From an uncultured Pelagibacteraceae bacterium (GTDB taxonomy: Bacteria; Pseudomonadota; Alphaproteobacteria; Pelagibacterales; Pelagibacteraceae), in NCBI GenBank assembly GCA_902614125.1, contig CACMJW010000003.1, forward strand, positions 52,990-116,989: a stretch of 64,000 nt of DNA, given 5' to 3'. Shown here piece by piece: positions 1 through 8,598 of this stretch; within the stretch, counting starts at the first letter, position 1; each line of letters begins with the position of its first letter. The position numbers and the translations under genes were made by a program. The notes beneath the pieces were generated by a model, which ran no database searches, was not told the origin of the DNA, and saw nothing but the letters and a program-made list of their open reading frames with translations.

Positions 1-121
1 TTGAACTATCCTTGAGGACTTCTAAAATATTTTTTTGATGTATCCAGCTATAATTATCTTCCCAAGAGACATCGTGACAAGATTTTACTTCTAGTTTTTT
101 TCGTAATTGTGGTATTTTCAT
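1..121 (-). CDS. Oligopeptidase B-like S9 peptidase, N-terminal fragment
   Basis: Only the first 40 codons are inside the window; the gene continues past base 1. The ATG lies at 119-121 on the minus strand. After a short basic start comes a segment reading DNYSWI, then a stretch ending NILEVLKD. This matches the usual opening of prolyl-oligopeptidase family S9A enzymes (DxYxWL, later a leucine-rich helix), most like oligopeptidase B, which cleaves short peptides after basic residues. The catalytic domain is not visible, so the subfamily is inferred. The gene is divergent from the J-domain gene, with only 15 bases between the two start codons. Confidence 0.62.
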   Translation of the reverse strand, partial: MKIPQLRKKLEVKSCHDVSWEDNYSWIHQKNILEVLKDSS

Positions 122-136
122 TATGAAATTTATTAC

Positions 137-649
137 ATGAATTATTTTATTTTAATACTTATTATTTTTATCGTTGTATATCTGTTCCTAAACTGGTTTG
201 CCAAAACATCTTCAAAAAAAATTTCAAAGTATATTAGATTATTTATAATTTTTTTTTCAGTTCTTTTAGCATTTCTCATGTTTTATGCAGGAAGGTATAT
301 TTTCTCATTACCATTTTTGTTGGCAATACTTCCTTTAATTAAAACAAAAGCTGGTATTACTTTGCTTCAATTAATTAGGATTTGGGGACTTTTGCGTGTT
401 TTAAAAAGCTCTGGAAGATTTAATTTTAATAATTTTAATCAAGCCAACAATAATCAAACTATGAAAATTGATGAAGCATTTAAAATTTTAAATCTTGATA
501 TGAGTAAAAAATATTCAAAAGAAGAAGTCATGAAATCTTACAAGAGTATTATGAAAAAAATTCATCCAGATGTAAGTCCTGAACTTTCAAGATTGGCATC
601 TATTGTAAACGAAGCTAAGGATGTTGTGATAAAAAGTATAGATATTTAA
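137..649 (+). CDS. Membrane-anchored J-domain protein (TIM14/DjlC-like)
   Basis: This is a 170-residue protein if translation starts at the ATG at 137. An in-frame TTG at 107 would overlap the start of the divergent peptidase gene and is less likely. The N-terminus carries hydrophobic membrane segments within the first 80 residues. The C-terminal 60 residues form a J domain with the HPD tripeptide at about residues 143-145, the site that stimulates DnaK ATPase activity. It probably recruits DnaK to the inner membrane. The J domain lies at the extreme C-terminus and has no zinc-finger region, so this is a type III J protein rather than DnaJ itself. The precise role is unknown. Confidence 0.8.
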   Translation: MNYFILILIIFIVVYLFLNWFAKTSSKKISKYIRLFIIFFSVLLAFLMFYAGRYIFSLPFLLAILPLIKTKAGITLLQLIRIWGLLRVLKSSGRFNFNNFNQANNNQTMKIDEAFKILNLDMSKKYSKEEVMKSYKSIMKKIHPDVSPELSRLASIVNEAKDVVIKSIDI

Positions 650-686
650 TCTTTACTAAAAAAATATTATCTATTAATTTATTATA

Positions 687-1571
687 ATGAGTAAGGTAAA
701 TGGCATATACGCTGCAACACTATCAGTAATAAATGATGACTTGTCCCTAAACATTAAAAAAACTATTAATCATGCAGAGAATGTAATGGAATTAGGGTGT
801 CACGGTGTAGTTTTTTTTGGCAGTACAGGCCAGTCACAACTAATTTCTCTATCCGATAAGATACAAATGATCAATAATTTACCTGGCAGTCAACATAAAG
901 AAAAATTTATAATCGGCACTGGTTTAAATTCGCTAGGTGACACAATCAATTTGATGAGTATTTCGCTATCGAATAAATTAAACAAATTTTTAATAATGCC
1001 ACCTGCTTATTACAAGTATCAGGACGATGATGTTATAAATTTTTACTCAAAGATTATTGAAGCTTTACCTGAAAGTGAAATCATACTTTATAATTTTGAA
1101 AAATTATCTGGTTATGTTTTTAGTTTAGAATGTATTGAAAAATTAGTCTCTAAATTTCCAAAACAAATTATTGGTGTAAAAGATAGCTCATATAACCTGT
1201 ATAAGAAACTAAAAATAGATAATTTTTCCATTATGCCTGGCTCTGAAATAAAACTGCTGGAGGGACTATCTATTGGTTGTTCTGGAATTATTACTGCAAC
1301 TGCAAATGTTACAGCTTCAATTGCAAGAAATGTTTATGATGATTTTATAAACAAAAGAGATCAAACACAAAATCAAAAGTTATGTGAAGTAAGAAGTACG
1401 TTTGATAAATTTAATTTAATTTCAGGATTACATACCTTTTTAAAGAGTAAAGATAATAATTTTAAAAATTTATTACCACCTCTTCACTTACTACCCAAAG
1501 ATCAAGAGCATGAATTAAAAACTTTATTAAAAAATTTAAATTTTGATATTGAAATACCAAGAGCTGCATAA
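687..1571 (+). CDS. DapA/NanA-family class I aldolase
   Basis: The 294-residue protein has the (beta/alpha)8 aldolase pattern of the dihydrodipicolinate synthase/N-acetylneuraminate lyase superfamily. The phosphate/carboxylate loop is GSTGQS at residues 45-50 (GTTGE in DapA). The general-acid tyrosine is Tyr135. The Schiff-base lysine is Lys165 in the sequence IIGVKDSS. The usual YNxP motif after the tyrosine reads YNFEK, so the proline is missing, which argues against simple lysine-pathway DapA. A pyruvate-dependent aldolase or lyase of unknown substrate is the safest call. Its stop codon overlaps the start of cyclopropane fatty acid synthase by one base, so the two are probably cotranscribed. 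Confidence 0.75.
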   Translation: MSKVNGIYAATLSVINDDLSLNIKKTINHAENVMELGCHGVVFFGSTGQSQLISLSDKIQMINNLPGSQHKEKFIIGTGLNSLGDTINLMSISLSNKLNKFLIMPPAYYKYQDDDVINFYSKIIEALPESEIILYNFEKLSGYVFSLECIEKLVSKFPKQIIGVKDSSYNLYKKLKIDNFSIMPGSEIKLLEGLSIGCSGIITATANVTASIARNVYDDFINKRDQTQNQKLCEVRSTFDKFNLISGLHTFLKSKDNNFKNLLPPLHLLPKDQEHELKTLLKNLNFDIEIPRAA

Positions 1572-2758
1572 TGAATTTAGCTAATTTTTTAAATAAAATA
1601 TTTACTCAGGATGGATTTATACTAATTGATTATAATTCAAAAAAATATCAAATAGGCAAACCTGTTAAAGAAAAACCTATAAACTTAAGAATATTAGATA
1701 AATCTTTACATTACAAATTAATGTTTTATCCAGATTTATATTTAGGAGAGGCTTATACAGACGGATCTTTGATAATAGAGAATGGAACACTTACTGAGTT
1801 TTTAGAAATAGCATTTAAAAATATAGGGAGAAGTGAAATAAGCACATATAGCAAGATACTTAAAAAAATTAGAGGAACCTATAGATACCTTACTAGTTAT
1901 AATCAAATCACAAAATCAAAAAAAAATGTCAGTCACCATTATGATATATCTGAAAAACTTTATGATCTTTTTTTAGATGAAAAAAGACAATATTCATGTG
2001 CTTACTTCAAAGATGACAATAATACCTTAGATGAAGCTCAAAATAATAAAATTGATCATATAATAAAAAAATTAAATATAAAACCAAATCAAAAAATATT
2101 GGATATAGGATCAGGCTGGGGCTCTCTTGCAATCGACATTGCAAAGAAAACAAGTGCTCATGTGGTTGGAATAACACTTTCAGAAAATCAGTTAGAATAC
2201 AGTAAAAAAAAAGTTAAAGAATTAAATTTAGGCAATCAAGTAGATTTTAAACTTATTGATTATAGAGAAATAAATGAAAAGTTTGATCGAATTGTAAGTG
2301 TTGGAATGTTCGAGCACGTAGGAAGGAAATATTATCAAAAGTTCTTTAATCAAGTTGCAAAATTGCTTAATGAGGATGGAGCAGCTTTAATCCATACAAT
2401 TGGCTCAGTAAACAGCCCAAGAGACCCACAGCCATGGATAAATAAGTATATATTTCCAGGGGGTTATACTCCAAGCTTGAGCGAGGTCGCTGGCCCTATT
2501 GAAAATTCCGGTTTGATTCTAACAGATTTGGAGGTTTTAAGAATGCATTACGCTCACACCCTCAGACATTGGAAAGAAAGATTTTTATTAAAAAAAGATC
2601 AAGTTTTAGAAATGTTTGATGAAAGGTTCATGAGGATGTGGGAATTTTATCTCGCAAGTTGTGAAATGGCTTTTAAATGGGGAGATCAGGTTGTATTTCA
2701 GTTACAATTATCAAAAAAATTAACTTCAGTTCCAAATACTAGAGACTATATTTATTAA
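1571..2758 (+). CDS. cfa: Cyclopropane-fatty-acyl-phospholipid synthase
   Basis: The 395-residue protein transfers a methylene group from S-adenosylmethionine to cis double bonds of membrane phospholipid acyl chains. The SAM-binding motif LDIGSGWG is at residues 177-184. The family signature HHYD is at 122-125, followed by YSCAYF at 141-146, and the C-terminal region has the conserved aromatic ASCEMAFKWG segment. Length and domain order (small N-terminal lipid-binding part, then methyltransferase) are normal for CFA synthases. It is translationally coupled to the upstream aldolase by a one-base overlap. A related methyltransferase making a different methylated fatty acid cannot be excluded. 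Confidence 0.9.
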   Translation: MNLANFLNKIFTQDGFILIDYNSKKYQIGKPVKEKPINLRILDKSLHYKLMFYPDLYLGEAYTDGSLIIENGTLTEFLEIAFKNIGRSEISTYSKILKKIRGTYRYLTSYNQITKSKKNVSHHYDISEKLYDLFLDEKRQYSCAYFKDDNNTLDEAQNNKIDHIIKKLNIKPNQKILDIGSGWGSLAIDIAKKTSAHVVGITLSENQLEYSKKKVKELNLGNQVDFKLIDYREINEKFDRIVSVGMFEHVGRKYYQKFFNQVAKLLNEDGAALIHTIGSVNSPRDPQPWINKYIFPGGYTPSLSEVAGPIENSGLILTDLEVLRMHYAHTLRHWKERFLLKKDQVLEMFDERFMRMWEFYLASCEMAFKWGDQVVFQLQLSKKLTSVPNTRDYIY

Positions 2759-2790
2759 ATTATTACTGATAGATCTTTAAGTTCGTCTCA

Positions 2791-3987
2791 ATGAAGAAAA
2801 AAAAAAATCGAAAAAAAAAATCAAAAAAAAGAAAAGTCATTAAATTAAAAAAAAATACTAGATTTTCTAAGTTAAATAGAAAAATAAAAAAAAGAAGAAC
2901 AAGAGTTATACGTAAAAAAATTAAAAATAGACAAAAAAGAAAAATTAAACAAAAAAGGATTAGAATTCTCCCACAACAAAAATCAGAAAGTTTAATTCTT
3001 AAAACAATAAGAATTCAAGAGACTATAAAATCAAAATTTACATTTAAGTTTAATATCAATTTTTTAGCTATTGATAGAGTTATAGCTAAATTTTTTCAGA
3101 AAATAGACCAAAAAATAATTGAATATAGAGAAATCAGAGCAGACGAGAAAAGAAGAATTAAATTAGAAAAATTAGAAATAGCTCAACAGCAAAAAATACT
3201 TTTACAAAAGCAAAAAAAGGAAGATGAGGAAAATAAATTAAAGCTGAAACAAAAAGAATTAAAAGAGGAGGAAAGACTAGAAAAAGAGAGGGCAAAAGAT
3301 ATAAAAATTTTTTTAAGGAAAGAACAGGCGTTAATTAGAAAAGAACAAGCTGAAAGACAGAAAAAATTCTTACAAGAAATAAAATTAGAACAACAAATAG
3401 AAAAGTTTAGAATTAGAGAAATCAAAGAACTTGAAAAATTAGAAAAAGTTGCACTTAAAGAAAAGAGAGACGATTATTCAGGTTTACAAGAAAGAATAGA
3501 AAAACTTAAAAAGAAATATCAACAACTAAGGGATCAAAAAATTAGAGAGAGAGTTGAGGCTCTAGGCGTTGAAATCCAAGAAGGAGATGACAGAGAAACA
3601 CTTTTAAAAAAAGAGAGAGAATACAATATTGCCAGACAAAAAATTGAATTGGCTCTTGAAAGCTTTTATAGAAGTGCAAATAGTTTAGTTTTCCAACTTA
3701 ACAAAAGATATATCACAAAACATATGTCCATACTTAGGTGTATAGATAGAAGATTCGAAACAGGAGAAATATTTATAAAATGGGATGAAACAATCGATGA
3801 TGAATGGTTAATTTTAATTTATATTAAAGATAATTCTCCAGATAAAGGAATTATAATTGAAGATAAATCAAATGAGGAAAAAAATTTTTCTTTTGAATAC
3901 AAACCTAGCGAAATTTTTAAAGCATCAGACATGATGGTGGACTCTTTAACACAATTAATCGCAAGAAAAAGATCTAAGAGAAACTAA
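2791..3987 (+). CDS. Lysine-rich coiled-coil protein of unknown function
   Basis: I do not recognise this 398-residue protein. Three parts are visible. Residues 1-65 are extremely basic, almost all Lys and Arg, and could bind nucleic acid. Residues 110-285 are a long charged Glu/Lys/Gln coiled coil with no helix breakers. Residues 290-398 look like a compact mixed domain with IKWDETIDDEW and a C-terminal helix. There is no signal peptide or membrane segment. The coding strand is strikingly A-rich. The gene overlaps the convergent TPR gene by 4 bases at its stop codon (shared CTAA). A DNA- or RNA-binding structural protein is possible but unproven. Confidence 0.7.
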   Translation: MKKKKNRKKKSKKRKVIKLKKNTRFSKLNRKIKKRRTRVIRKKIKNRQKRKIKQKRIRILPQQKSESLILKTIRIQETIKSKFTFKFNINFLAIDRVIAKFFQKIDQKIIEYREIRADEKRRIKLEKLEIAQQQKILLQKQKKEDEENKLKLKQKELKEEERLEKERAKDIKIFLRKEQALIRKEQAERQKKFLQEIKLEQQIEKFRIREIKELEKLEKVALKEKRDDYSGLQERIEKLKKKYQQLRDQKIRERVEALGVEIQEGDDRETLLKKEREYNIARQKIELALESFYRSANSLVFQLNKRYITKHMSILRCIDRRFETGEIFIKWDETIDDEWLILIYIKDNSPDKGIIIEDKSNEEKNFSFEYKPSEIFKASDMMVDSLTQLIARKRSKRN

Positions 3988-4529
3988 ACTTGTAACTCTT
4001 TTATCAATTTTTTAATTAATTCAATGCTATCACCACTTTTAATTAGTGGATAAATTGATTTTGCCTTTTCTAAGTCAGTTATAGCTTTTTCATACTCCTT
4101 TAATGATAAATAAATCTGAGCTCTTCCTGATAATGCTCCGAAATGTCTTGGCTCTAAACTTAAAACCTGTTCAATATCCTTTAAAGAAGCATCATAATTT
4201 CCCATTAAAAATAGCAAAGTGGCTCTTTTATTCCAAGCTTCAGCCCAGTTGGGATCTTCAGTTATCACATCACTAAACAACTTTAGTGCTAGACGGTATT
4301 GATTGTTATTCATTGAAAATGTGCCATTTTCTAGCTTATCAGTTAAATATTTACTTTTTGGGTGAGTAACCCAATTTCTCCAAATATTTTTCTCAATATA
4401 CTCTGCAGCATAAATATTTTCAGCCTTTTGCAACTCATCGAAAAGATTATTTAAATCTTTTGCATTTAATTTAAAAAAAGATATGGAAAGAATTAAAATA
4501 ATAAAGAAAATTTTTTTAATCACTAACAT
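3984..4529 (-). CDS. Secreted TPR-repeat protein
   Basis: The 181-residue protein begins at the ATG at 4527-4529. An upstream in-frame extension to 4565 would run further into the neighbouring regulator and puts extra residues before the signal peptide. Residues 1-22 are a typical signal peptide (basic start, hydrophobic core, then small residues near KLNA). The rest contains at least three tetratricopeptide repeats, seen as WAEAWNKRATLLFLMGNYDA, then RHFGALSGRAQIYLSLKEYE and a further helix pair. It is probably a periplasmic scaffold. It overlaps the 3' end of the RamB-like regulator by 14 bases and may be cotranscribed with it. Confidence 0.75.
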   Translation of the reverse strand: MLVIKKIFFIILILSISFFKLNAKDLNNLFDELQKAENIYAAEYIEKNIWRNWVTHPKSKYLTDKLENGTFSMNNNQYRLALKLFSDVITEDPNWAEAWNKRATLLFLMGNYDASLKDIEQVLSLEPRHFGALSGRAQIYLSLKEYEKAITDLEKAKSIYPLIKSGDSIELIKKLIKELQV

Positions 4530-5940
4530 AAACTGAAATACCTCTCGAATTAATATCAACATCAAATTTTTTGTGAAGTGGTGGGAAAGCTCTCTGAGAG
4601 CAATCTAAACGATCGCAAGTTCTACATGATACACCAACAGGAATTTCAGATTTTTTATCATTTAAATCTAAATTTTCTGTATAAACAAAATCTTTAGCGT
4701 ATTTAGCTTCGCACCCTAAACCAATAGAAAGCATACTTTTCTTTTGGCCATATCTTCCAATTCCTTTTTCAACAGTTCGTGCAATACAAACATATTTTTC
4801 TCCATTTGTCATTTTGCTAACGGCAGCCTGAATTACTCCAGGCCTTGAAAAAGCTGAATAAACATTCCAACGTGGACAAGCACCACCATATCTTGGAATT
4901 TCAATCCCAGACAATGAAAATCTTTTTGAAATATTTCCAGCAACATCTACTCTTAAAAAGTGAAATGGAACCCCAGGTTTTTTTGGATCATTTAAACAAG
5001 TTACCCGATGAGTGACTTGTTCAAAAGAAGTTGCAAATGTATTTTGTAATAACTCTAAATCGTACTTAAGTTTTTTACACTCCGAATGAAATAAATTATA
5101 AGGCATTAAAATTGCTGCACCACAATAATTTAAAAGAGCAACTTTTGATAATTTTTTTGACTCCTCAGATGGAAAATTAAATGTCTCTAAATATTCATTA
5201 ATTAAATCTTCCGCACCCTCTTGTGCAATTTGTGCGGCCGCATGAAGCTTTTTTGTTTCCAAGGATAAGTAATCTGATAAGTAAAGTTCTTTATTTTTTT
5301 TATTATAAATTTTGGAAAATGGTTTACCTTCCTCTGGAATAATGTCCTTAACTGTTATTCCATACTCTGTTTTCAAAAATTCGCATAGGGCAACATATCT
5401 CGTTCTATTATTTTGTTTAATTTTTTCAAATATTTCATTAGCGAAATTTTCAAGTTTCGAAAAATAGTTTTTGTTTTCTTGAAGAAAATCAGAGATTACT
5501 TCACCAGGAAATGAATTTTTTCTACTGTCAACTATTTTCCCTGAAAGTTTCTCTATTTTATTTACAAGTTCGTGATCTTTTTTTTTTAAAATATCCCCAA
5601 GTCTAATTAAAGCCTTTCCAATTTTAGGATTACTGCTAGCTAAATCTTTTACTTCTGGACCTAATATATCTAAATCTTCAAAAAGTTGATCATCCAAAAG
5701 TTCAGATATTGTATTAATCATGTTAACATCAGATTTAGAGGTAAGATCTGAAATATTAATTTTTAATTCATCACAAATTTTGATTAATAAATCACCGTCA
5801 ATTTTTCTCTTTCCACCTTCAATTAATGCTAGGTAGCTAGGTGAGATATTCAATTGGTTAGCAAGTTTATTAGCTTGCAAACCTATTTGTCTTCTAAAAG
5901 CTTTAATTTTTGGACCTAATTTAAAATCTAATTGACTCAT
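4516..5940 (-). CDS. RamB/ScfR-type XRE-family regulator of acetate/glyoxylate metabolism
   Basis: The 474-residue protein has an XRE helix-turn-helix at residues 9-66, a middle region corresponding to the IrrE/ImmA-like domain, and a C-terminal DUF2083-type region. The zinc-binding HExxH expected of active ImmA peptidases is absent: the equivalent helix reads KLHAAAQIAQEGAEDL. A cysteine cluster, C439, C442 and C447, is followed by SQRAFP, typical of this regulator family. Family members (RamB in actinobacteria, ScfR in alphaproteobacteria) bind TTTGCAAA-like sites and control glyoxylate-cycle genes. Here it is divergent from a small gene and isocitrate lyase, and TTTGTAAA repeats lie next to its start codon, which suggests autoregulation and control of aceA. 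Confidence 0.82.
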   Translation of the reverse strand: MSQLDFKLGPKIKAFRRQIGLQANKLANQLNISPSYLALIEGGKRKIDGDLLIKICDELKINISDLTSKSDVNMINTISELLDDQLFEDLDILGPEVKDLASSNPKIGKALIRLGDILKKKDHELVNKIEKLSGKIVDSRKNSFPGEVISDFLQENKNYFSKLENFANEIFEKIKQNNRTRYVALCEFLKTEYGITVKDIIPEEGKPFSKIYNKKNKELYLSDYLSLETKKLHAAAQIAQEGAEDLINEYLETFNFPSEESKKLSKVALLNYCGAAILMPYNLFHSECKKLKYDLELLQNTFATSFEQVTHRVTCLNDPKKPGVPFHFLRVDVAGNISKRFSLSGIEIPRYGGACPRWNVYSAFSRPGVIQAAVSKMTNGEKYVCIARTVEKGIGRYGQKKSMLSIGLGCEAKYAKDFVYTENLDLNDKKSEIPVGVSCRTCDRLDCSQRAFPPLHKKFDVDINSRGISVYVSD

Positions 5941-5946
5941 TTACTA

Positions 5947-5977
5947 TTTGTAAATTTTGTAAATTTATTTTTACAAA
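5947..5977. promoter_or_regulatory. Candidate RamB-type operator beside the regulator start
   Basis: TTTGTAAATTTTGTAAAT starts at 5947 and contains two tandem 9-base units, TTTGTAAAT/TTTGTAAAT-like. An inverted TTTACAAA follows at 5970-5977. The first unit lies only 7 bases from the regulator's start codon. This resembles the TTTGCAAA half-sites reported for RamB. Its position suggests autorepression. This is inference from motif and position only. Confidence 0.6.
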
Positions 5978-6020
5978 AAATTTCCTTTATTTACCTTATT
6001 ATATAACGTTTTTTGTGGAA

Positions 6021-6039
6021 TTTGTAAATATTGTAAATT
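6021..6039. promoter_or_regulatory. Second candidate RamB-type operator, near-identical copy
   Basis: TTTGTAAATATTGTAAAT at 6021-6038 differs from the copy at 5947-5964 at a single base. It lies 12 bases before the ATG of the small protein gene. A TATATAA-like -10 at about 5999-6005 places the repeat in the likely 5' untranslated region, where a bound regulator would block transcription or elongation. The motif repetition is seen directly; the function is inferred. Confidence 0.58.
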
Positions 6040-6050
6040 ATAAGATTTAC

Positions 6051-6215
6051 ATGGATAAAGATAAGATTAAAAACAACGAAATTGAAGCAAAAATTATTAG
6101 TAAAGAAGATTTGGACCAACACAATAGCAGAGGAGTTTATATGCGAGACGATCATTGTGATTGGGGTTCAAGTGGATTAGATCAGTTAATAAAGCCTATT
6201 AACGAAAACAATTAG
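6051..6215 (+). CDS. Small protein (54 aa) between glyoxylate regulator and aceA
   Basis: I do not recognise this protein. Translation most likely begins at the ATG at 6051. An in-frame GTG at 6015 would put the whole operator repeat inside the coding sequence. The product is charged and has no membrane segment. Its C-terminal half contains [18 protein letters not shown], rich in Asp, His, Cys and Gly, which could bind a metal or a partner protein. It lies between the operator and aceA in the same direction, 59 bases before aceA, so it is probably the first gene of the aceA transcript. No clear Shine-Dalgarno sequence precedes it. A conserved role in isocitrate lyase control is a guess. Confidence 0.55.
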   Translation: MDKDKIKNNEIEAKIISKEDLDQHNSRGVYMRDDHCDWGSSGLDQLIKPINENN

Positions 6216-6274
6216 ATCTTTTTACTTTTAATATTCAATTTCAAAAATCAACGACCTTTACAGAACAGGAAAAA

Positions 6275-7549
6275 ATGAGTGCAGAGAATGTTTCTTACGA
6301 TTTAAAAAGATTTGCCGGCATTAAAAGAGATTATACTCCAGAAGAAGTAGAAAGATTAAAAGGTTCGCTCAAAATTGAATACTCTCTCTGTAAAAATCAG
6401 TCACAAAAACTCTGGAAATTACTTAATTCTGAAAAATATGTAAATACATTAGGCTCGCTATCAGGAAATCAAGCTGTTCAACATGCAAAGGCAGGATTAA
6501 AAGCAATTTACTTAAGTGGATGGCAGGTTGCGGCAGACGCAAATAGTGCTGGAGAGATGTATCCAGACCAATCACTTTATCCCTATGATAGTGCACCAAA
6601 ACTTGTGGAAGCAATGAATAACTCATTGATCAGAGCTGATCAAATTCAGCATATGGAGTTGTCAGACGGTGATATGAAAAAAGAAAATTCTATTGATTAT
6701 ATGTTGCCAATAATTGCTGATGGAGAAGCAGGATTTGGTGGTCCATTAAACGTATTTGAATTAACAAAAAAATTCATTAAGGCAGGTGCAGCAGGCGTTC
6801 ATTTTGAAGATCAGCTAGCTAGTGAAAAAAAATGTGGCCATATGGGCGGTAAAGTTTTAGTTCCAACAGGCACAATGGTTAGAAACTTGAAAGCAGCGAG
6901 GTTGGCAGCTGATATTGCTGATGTTCCTCTCATTATACTTGCAAGAACAGATGCCAATGCTGCTAAATTAATCACAAATGATTTTGATGAAAATGATAAA
7001 CCATTTTTAACAGGCGAGAGATCACCTGAAGGTTTTTATTACGTAAAGGATGGAATTGAGCAAGCTATTTCTAGAGGTCTAGCTTATGCGCCATATGCAG
7101 ATCTTATTTGGTGTGAAACAGCAACGCCAAATTTAAAAGAAGCAAAAAAATTTGCTGATGCTATTCACGAAAAATTTCCAGGTAAATTACTAGCCTACAA
7201 CTGTTCACCATCATTTAATTGGAAAAAACATTTGTCAGATGATGAAATTGCATCTTTCCAACAAGAAATTGGAAAAATGGGTTATAAATTTCAATTCATA
7301 ACTTTAGCAGGTTTTCATACTCAGAATATTGCAATATTTGAGCTTGCAGAAAAATATAAATCAAAAGGGATGAGCGCTTATTCCGAAATTCAAGAGCATG
7401 AGTTTGCTAGAGAAAAAGATGGTTATACAAGCGTTAAACATCAAAGAGAAGTAGGAACATCATATTTTGATGCAGTATCTAACACGATAAGTTCTGGAAA
7501 AAGCTCAACAACTGCAATGGAAGGCTCAACAGAATCTGAGCAGTTTTAG
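6275..7549 (+). CDS. aceA: Isocitrate lyase
   Basis: The 424-residue enzyme cleaves isocitrate to glyoxylate and succinate, the first step of the glyoxylate shunt. The catalytic motif KKCGH is at residues 185-189. The Mg/substrate-binding segments [11 protein letters not shown] (147-157) and [10 protein letters not shown] are present, as is the C-terminal [11 protein letters not shown] segment. Length matches the short bacterial class. An AGGA Shine-Dalgarno sequence lies just before the ATG. The gene is downstream of a RamB-like regulator, its candidate operators and a small protein gene. Its stop is 3 bases from the stop of convergent djlA. Malate synthase is not in this window. Confidence 0.96.
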   Translation: MSAENVSYDLKRFAGIKRDYTPEEVERLKGSLKIEYSLCKNQSQKLWKLLNSEKYVNTLGSLSGNQAVQHAKAGLKAIYLSGWQVAADANSAGEMYPDQSLYPYDSAPKLVEAMNNSLIRADQIQHMELSDGDMKKENSIDYMLPIIADGEAGFGGPLNVFELTKKFIKAGAAGVHFEDQLASEKKCGHMGGKVLVPTGTMVRNLKAARLAADIADVPLIILARTDANAAKLITNDFDENDKPFLTGERSPEGFYYVKDGIEQAISRGLAYAPYADLIWCETATPNLKEAKKFADAIHEKFPGKLLAYNCSPSFNWKKHLSDDEIASFQQEIGKMGYKFQFITLAGFHTQNIAIFELAEKYKSKGMSAYSEIQEHEFAREKDGYTSVKHQREVGTSYFDAVSNTISSGKSSTTAMEGSTESEQF

Positions 7550-7552
7550 TAA

Positions 7553-8272
7553 CTAGTTTTTTAATTTTTGAACTTGGTCCCAAGCAGAATTTATAGATCT
7601 CATTTTCTTTTTACTTTCTTCTATAACTTCAGGAGGAACACCTTTGCTTAAAAGCAAATCAGGATGGTGTTCTTTACTTAGTTTAATATATCTTTTTCTT
7701 ATTTCCGTTAGACTATCATCAGGATTACTTTCAAGCACTATATAAGGATTTAGCTTATCAGATGACTTTCTACTTTCCCTCAAACTATTAAATTGACTTT
7801 CACTGAGGCCAAATATTCTTGCAATATCTTCTATCATAACCAACTCGGCTTGACTTATGTTACCGTCAGCTTCAGCTATGTAGAATAAAATATTTATAAC
7901 CTCCTCAAGTACGTTTAAATTTCCTCTATAAATTTGAGCAATTTGCTCTGCATATGGCTTATACCCAGTAGACTCATTTTTTGCTTTATTAAAAATTTTT
8001 CCAACTTGATCTATTTCATTTTCAGGAATTTTAAGTTTATCTTTAACTGCAATTAACTCTTCTTTACTAACTTGTCCATCTGCTTTACTTAATTTTGCAG
8101 AGAGAACAATTAAAGACAGCGCAAAGATTTGTTGTGGTTGTGCAAAAGAATTATTTATTGAGCCCTTTGCTCTAGATATCTTTCCACCGATCAAGGAACC
8201 TAACAGCATACCAAAAGGTCCTCCTAGTGAAAAACCAATCATTCCACCTATTAAACTTCCCCAAATAGACAT
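7553..8272 (-). CDS. djlA: DjlA-like co-chaperone (TerB plus J domain)
   Basis: The 239-residue protein starts with a glycine-rich hydrophobic segment (GGMIGFSLGGPFGMLLGSLIGG) that is likely a membrane anchor. A TerB-like acidic helical domain follows at about 50-160 with the repeated motif ADGQVS/ADGNIS. A C-terminal J domain has HPD at residues 203-205. This order is that of DjlA, the inner-membrane J protein that works with DnaK, in some bacteria in envelope stress. The anchor dimerises in E. coli DjlA through glycines, consistent with the sequence here. It starts 32 bases from the divergent small membrane protein gene. Confidence 0.85.
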   Translation of the reverse strand: MSIWGSLIGGMIGFSLGGPFGMLLGSLIGGKISRAKGSINNSFAQPQQIFALSLIVLSAKLSKADGQVSKEELIAVKDKLKIPENEIDQVGKIFNKAKNESTGYKPYAEQIAQIYRGNLNVLEEVINILFYIAEADGNISQAELVMIEDIARIFGLSESQFNSLRESRKSSDKLNPYIVLESNPDDSLTEIRKRYIKLSKEHHPDLLLSKGVPPEVIEESKKKMRSINSAWDQVQKLKN

Positions 8273-8304
8273 AAATATTTTAAAATTATATAATAAATTT
8301 TAAA

Positions 8305-8598
8305 ATGTTAACAACTTCTTTAATCTTATTTATACTTTTTTTACTATTCAGCTGGGTAGCTTCATGGATTAGATACTTTAACAAATTAGATAAAAGATTT
8401 GGCGAGTCCATTTGGAGATATAGTTATGACCATCACGTGGTAGGCGAGAGGGATATTTCAATTTTAGATGATAGGGAGTTTGTTCTATTGAGACGGAAAA
8501 GAAACAGTATAATTACAACTATGTACTTTATTGTTTTTTTAGCATTTATCTTTTTAATGTCATTAATGGGCGACATTCTTATAAAAATAACTGGTTAG
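8305..8598 (+). CDS. Small two-helix membrane protein, unknown function
   Basis: The 97-residue protein has a hydrophobic helix at residues 3-25 and another at about 70-95. Between them is a charged segment of about 45 residues containing WRYSYDHHVVGERDIS. I do not recognise a family. The gene is divergent from djlA and its stop overlaps the stop of the convergent DCC protein gene by 4 bases, so it stands alone as a single-gene transcript. The start at 8305 is the first ATG and gives a complete first helix. Confidence 0.6.
   Translation: MLTTSLILFILFLLFSWVASWIRYFNKLDKRFGESIWRYSYDHHVVGERDISILDDREFVLLRRKRNSIITTMYFIVFLAFIFLMSLMGDILIKITG

Noticed and set aside
3183..3425. Minus-strand frame rich in Phe, Ser and Cys
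   Set aside because: It is the reverse complement of a Glu/Lys coiled coil, which always yields such a frame.
6015..6050. GTG start at 6015 for the 54-residue gene
   Set aside because: It would place the operator repeat inside the coding sequence; the ATG at 6051 is simpler.
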